Part shown: positions 47,255 through 50,653 of the stretch, one piece after another
Layout of the letters: every line of letters begins with the position of its first letter
Position numbering within the stretch: the first letter of the stretch is position 1
Assembly: GCA_002786355.1 (NCBI GenBank)
Contig: PGCO01000014.1
Location: 1 to 50,653 of the forward strand
Length of the DNA stretch: 50,653 nucleotides
Direction of reading: 5' to 3'
Source of the DNA: Sediminibacterium sp. FEMGT703S
GTDB lineage: Bacteria > Bacteroidota > Bacteroidia > Chitinophagales > Chitinophagaceae
Program-made: the position numbers and the translations under genes
Notes under the pieces: model-generated
Seen by the model: only the letters and a program-made list of their open reading frames with translations
Told to the model about the DNA's origin: nothing
Database searches by the model: none

Positions 47255-48723
47255 GGATTGAGTTTTTGTGGAACAAGACGCTCTGCAACTTTCTCTACTT
47301 CTGCTCCTCTTTCTCCACCTTCATGGTACTCTGCATCTTCATTCACATCCCATAAATCATATACTTCTTTACCAGCTACTATATTTTTAGCAGCCAACAT
47401 GGCTGTCATCATACTATGATCTTGGTTATTGTATTTATGCATGCCATTTCTTCCTACCAAGTAAAGACCTGGATAAGCTTTTAGTGCTTCTCTCACATCA
47501 TTCACTCTTTCCTTATACAAATGATCATAAACTGGATAAGCCTTGGGTTGTCTTACTACATAACCATCTACCACTGCACTAGGTTGGGTTAATCCAATTT
47601 GTGCAATTTCTTTTTTAGCCAATTCTATCAAATCAAAATCGGAACTGGTCCACAATCCATCTCCTTCAAAACAAAAATATTCTAACCCATAACAAGCCAT
47701 TTCAGGATCTGGAACCATATAAGGACTCCAAGATTTAAAGTTTTGAATACGCCCTACTTTTACACTTGGGTCATGAATATAAATCCAGTTATCATTAAAT
47801 GCATCTTCATCTTTACAAATTAAGACAACCGTTAAAAAGTCTCTGTACCCTAAATTGGCTGCACCTTCAAATGCTTTAGAAGGAAATGCAGGACTTACCG
47901 CTTGAATCAATTCACGCATAGGAGCCGAAGAAAGCACATAATCAAAATCAGCAAAGGTTCTGCCATCATTGGTATGTACTGACCATTTGCCATCCGCAGT
48001 TGCAATATCCTTAACGCCACAATTCATTTCAACTTGAACACCCATTGCTTTACATTTCTCCGTACAGCGTTCCCACATTAAACCAGGTCCTTGTTTGGGA
48101 TATCTAAATGAATCTATCAAGGTTTTAATGACATCCCCTTTCTTAGAAGGTTTTGGTTTAAAGAGTGCATTCCAAATAGCACTGCTTAATGAAAGTCCTT
48201 TAATTCTTTGTGCAGCCCAATCAGCAGAAATTTCTTTACAAGGAATACCCCATACTTTTTCAGTATAGGTTCTAAAAAATATATTGAATAATCTTTGCCC
48301 AAATTGATTAACTACCCAATCTTCAAAATTGGCTGGATTCTTAACTGGGAATATTTTAGCTTTCAAATAACTCAATACACAAAGAGCACTTTCAATAATT
48401 CCCAGTTTCTTTAAGGCTTCCATTGCAACCAAGGGGTAAGAAAAGAACTTCTTATTGTAATAAATTCTAGAACTTCTTGGTCTTTCAAGCATTTCATCGC
48501 CTAATATTTCAGTCCAAAAATCTTCTACTTCCTTAGATTTAGAAAAGAACCGATGTCCCCCAATATCAAAATGATACCCTTTATAACTCTCTGTTCTGGA
48601 TATTCCACCTACATACGTAGCATCTTTTTCAAATACTACTACTTGTTGCTTTTCTTTACCTAATAAATAAGCTGCAGTTAATCCTGCTGGCCCTGCTCCT
48701 ATAATTGCTACTCTTTTTGACAT
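47251..48723 (-). CDS. FAD-dependent NAD(P)-binding oxidoreductase, polysaccharide-type
   Basis: This 490-residue protein has the FAD-binding dinucleotide fold [20 protein letters not shown] at its N-terminus, followed by [20 protein letters not shown], which recalls UDP-galactopyranose mutase and related flavin amine oxidase-like enzymes. Further conserved parts are [20 protein letters not shown] and the C-terminal [20 protein letters not shown]. Close homologues are widespread and often occur near glycan genes, but the substrate is not established. The start at 48723 (MSKRVAIIG) was chosen because the 25-residue extension upstream does not fit the family. It is divergent from the GNAT gene. 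Confidence 0.88.
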   Translation of the reverse strand: MSKRVAIIGAGPAGLTAAYLLGKEKQQVVVFEKDATYVGGISRTESYKGYHFDIGGHRFFSKSKEVEDFWTEILGDEMLERPRSSRIYYNKKFFSYPLVAMEALKKLGIIESALCVLSYLKAKIFPVKNPANFEDWVVNQFGQRLFNIFFRTYTEKVWGIPCKEISADWAAQRIKGLSLSSAIWNALFKPKPSKKGDVIKTLIDSFRYPKQGPGLMWERCTEKCKAMGVQVEMNCGVKDIATADGKWSVHTNDGRTFADFDYVLSSAPMRELIQAVSPAFPSKAFEGAANLGYRDFLTVVLICKDEDAFNDNWIYIHDPSVKVGRIQNFKSWSPYMVPDPEMACYGLEYFCFEGDGLWTSSDFDLIELAKKEIAQIGLTQPSAVVDGYVVRQPKAYPVYDHLYKERVNDVREALKAYPGLYLVGRNGMHKYNNQDHSMMTAMLAAKNIVAGKEVYDLWDVNEDAEYHEGGERGAEVEKVAERLVPQKLNP

Positions 48724-48789
48724 GATTAATGCTGGTATGCTTATTTTTACAGCATTGCAAAGATGCGGGATTATTTGCAAAACAATTAA

Positions 48790-49254
48790 ATGAAACAAAT
48801 GGAAACAGCTACTGCTTATTTTTTACTTAAACAGTTTGAAAATTTAACTCCTCACGAATTGTATGCAATTCTTCAATTGAGAAACGAAGTTTTTGTAGTT
48901 GAACAAAACTGTGTGTTTCAGGATGCGGATAATAAAGATCAATCAAGTTTACATTTAATGTATTGGAAGAATAATGAGTTGGTTGCGTATTGCAGATTAG
49001 TTCCCCCAGGAATTGCATATGAAGAAATGAGCATTGGAAGAGTAGTAAGCTCTCCCTATCATAGAAAGTCTGGCGCAGGAAGACATTTAATTGCTGAAGC
49101 CATTCAATTAATTCATGAGCAATTTGGATCAAAGCCAATTAGAATTGGGGCACAGTGTTATTTGATTAAATTTTACGCTTCTTTTGGATTTGTAGAAGAG
49201 GGAGAAATTTATTTAGAAGATGGGATAGAGCATATTGAAATGGTTAGGTATTAA
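48790..49254 (+). CDS. GNAT family N-acetyltransferase, ElaA-like
   Basis: This 154-residue protein fits the ElaA branch of GNAT acetyltransferases, which transfer acetyl from acetyl-CoA to an unidentified substrate. ElaA hallmarks are [24 protein letters not shown] sequence near residue 30 and the acetyl-CoA binding part [20 protein letters not shown]. The end, [20 protein letters not shown], is also typical. An alternative ATG lies 9 bases downstream. It converges with the histidine kinase gene and overlaps it by 11 bases. Confidence 0.9.
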   Translation: MKQMETATAYFLLKQFENLTPHELYAILQLRNEVFVVEQNCVFQDADNKDQSSLHLMYWKNNELVAYCRLVPPGIAYEEMSIGRVVSSPYHRKSGAGRHLIAEAIQLIHEQFGSKPIRIGAQCYLIKFYASFGFVEEGEIYLEDGIEHIEMVRY

Positions 49255-50518
49255 GTGGTAGCTGAACAATAAAGGAAGACCCTTGTCCATCTATACTTTC
49301 TAATTTTATTTGCCCACTATGAACTTCAATTATTTTTTTGCAAATAGCCAATCCTAAACCAAAACTTTTTTCACCTGCTGTACCTTTTCGCTTTGCAGTA
49401 GTAAATAAATCGAAAATCTTTTCTTGTAAGTATTCAGGAATTCCAATACCATTATCACGTACTGTTATTTCAGCATAAGAATCAGACTTCGTTAATGAAA
49501 CATGTATGAATGATCCACTGTTGCTGAATTTTACTGCATTAGTTACTAGATTAGATATCACTCTATCTATTTTATCCTTGTCAACTCGAACAACAATTGG
49601 ATGCTTTGTAATATCTGCTTCGATGATGATTTGCTTCTCTTTTGCAGTAAAAACAAGCATTTGGAGGGTATGTTGAACTAATTTATTCAAATCAACCTCT
49701 TCAAATTGATACTGATCTATTGAACTAGTATTAGTCTGCATCAAATCATTAATTAATCTTAGTGTTGACTCAGCATTCTGTTCAATTAAACTGAACATTT
49801 CTTTACTATTATCAGATACGGTTTCATCCGTTCTCATCATTTTACTGATACCAGCAATCCCACTTAATGGACTTCTTAAATCGTGTGCAACTACATTTAA
49901 AATACGATCACGCTCTTCCTTATTTTTACTTAACTCTATATAAGCTGTTTCAAGTTTATACTGGTTTTTAAAATAAATCTCTTTAAAGTAAAAAAGGCAG
50001 ATTGAAAAGAAGGCAAGAGGAAAAAGAAATTTAACTGTTTTTTCAACAATCTGAATATCGAGCATTTCTTTTAAAGGCAATTCATCTAAACGTATCGCCA
50101 CAAAACTGAGCGAAACAAAGAGAACAAACAAAATGTATTGCCAATTCTTTTCGCATAATACAACTGCAGCAACAATCATAATTAAGAATCTATATTCATT
50201 GCCATTTTTAAAAACATAAGCTGTATAAGAGCCAATTGCAGCCCCTATAAACAATAAGAGTGGCCGATAATTTAAAAATTTTTGAGTATATGAAATATAG
50301 TAACCAAAGATGAAAAGACAGACGTGTAGAAAATTAAATCCAACGAGTGTATACTCCCCTAAATAAAAATTAATACACATTACCAAAAAGGCAAAAGGAG
50401 TTGCCATCAAAAGGAACAGGTTGAACATATAGTTCTTGTACGCTACTCTGAATGGAGTATTATCCTGATTACCTAATGAAAGAATACGAAATAATATATT
50501 GGATTTCGGTTTAGCCAT
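49244..50518 (-). CDS. Membrane sensor histidine kinase
   Basis: This 424-residue protein has a membrane part with about 6 hydrophobic segments (residues 30-180), a short coiled linker, and a cytosolic kinase core. Phosphoacceptor His212 lies in NVVAHDLRSPLSGIAG, the N box in DRVISNLVTNAVKFSNSG, the G1 box in VRDNGIGIPEY and the G2 box in SFGLGLAICKKI. No HAMP or PAS domain is visible. The stimulus is unknown. No response regulator is adjacent; the nearest, at 26236-26874, is distant. It overlaps the convergent GNAT gene by 11 bases. Confidence 0.93.
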   Translation of the reverse strand: MAKPKSNILFRILSLGNQDNTPFRVAYKNYMFNLFLLMATPFAFLVMCINFYLGEYTLVGFNFLHVCLFIFGYYISYTQKFLNYRPLLLFIGAAIGSYTAYVFKNGNEYRFLIMIVAAVVLCEKNWQYILFVLFVSLSFVAIRLDELPLKEMLDIQIVEKTVKFLFPLAFFSICLFYFKEIYFKNQYKLETAYIELSKNKEERDRILNVVAHDLRSPLSGIAGISKMMRTDETVSDNSKEMFSLIEQNAESTLRLINDLMQTNTSSIDQYQFEEVDLNKLVQHTLQMLVFTAKEKQIIIEADITKHPIVVRVDKDKIDRVISNLVTNAVKFSNSGSFIHVSLTKSDSYAEITVRDNGIGIPEYLQEKIFDLFTTAKRKGTAGEKSFGLGLAICKKIIEVHSGQIKLESIDGQGSSFIVQLPLNT

Positions 50519-50617
50519 AAAACCGAGTACAAGATACGCTATTTAAGAGTATCAATTTTTAATCATGTATTATTAATTAGGAAAATTAGAACAAAGGGAG
50601 AGTTATGGTCAAAAAAA

Positions 50618-50643
50618 AACCTCGATCAATAAAGATCGAGGTT
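50618..50643. terminator. Terminator-like hairpin at the window edge
   Basis: A perfect 10-bp stem AACCTCGATC / GATCGAGGTT with an AATAAA loop has an A-run on its left, so on the minus strand a T-run follows it. It probably ends a minus-strand gene that lies beyond the window. The 99 bases between 50518 and the hairpin hold no gene. Confidence 0.75.
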
Positions 50644-50653
50644 CAATAAATAT

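Overview
The window looks like chromosomal DNA of a low-GC Bacteroidota, most likely of the Chitinophagaceae/Chitinophagales. The reasons are the Bacteroidota-type promoters (TTTG, a 17-20 base gap, TAnnTTTG), very short leaders, three very large secreted proteins with C-terminal type IX secretion (T9SS) sorting domains, a GLPGLI-like exported protein, type III glutamine synthetase and a DUF4407 membrane protein. Coding is dense on both strands with no gap above about 180 bases. I see no rRNA, tRNA, CRISPR array, insertion sequence or phage gene.

Layout: 0-3.5 kb, rpsL-rpsG and a separately promoted fusA on the minus strand. 3.6-7.1 kb, a giant T9SS-exported adhesin-like protein. 7.2-13 kb, metabolism and housekeeping: ilvE, an unknown gene with rdgB and a thioesterase in one operon, then aroE, comA and a TPR protein. 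13-20.3 kb, small exported proteins, yidC, a DUF4407 protein, an ExbD-like fragment, pyrG and a dienelactone hydrolase. 20.4-23.6 kb, hldD and purL. 23.7-34.9 kb is the most unusual part (next paragraph). 35-40.4 kb, glnN, a small exported helical protein, accC-accB and efp. 40.4-42.8 kb, a membrane protein and a PadR regulator with two paralogous membrane proteins. 42.9-50.5 kb, aspS, an MFS transporter, rarA, an FAD oxidoreductase, an ElaA-like acetyltransferase and a sensor histidine kinase.

The 23.7-34.9 kb locus: four genes packed 2-11 bases apart on the minus strand encode a periplasmic beta-propeller-like protein, a di-heme MauG/cytochrome c peroxidase-like protein, a protein with a copper amine oxidase (CuAO) layout but apparently none of the three copper-ligand histidines, and a NarL/LuxR-type response regulator. 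On each side lies a large T9SS-sorted surface protein. These two proteins share a C-terminal module of about 570 residues behind different heads (DUF4114 in one, SdrD-B and propeller-like in the other). MauG enzymes build protein-derived quinone cofactors, and CuAOs carry one (topaquinone) that normally needs bound copper to form. The pairing therefore suggests a possible copper-independent, heme-assisted cofactor system, which is my leading candidate for something undescribed. The family assignments were made by eye and the functional link is inference.

Several genes carry start-site corrections supported by promoter positions or family N-termini, given in each entry.
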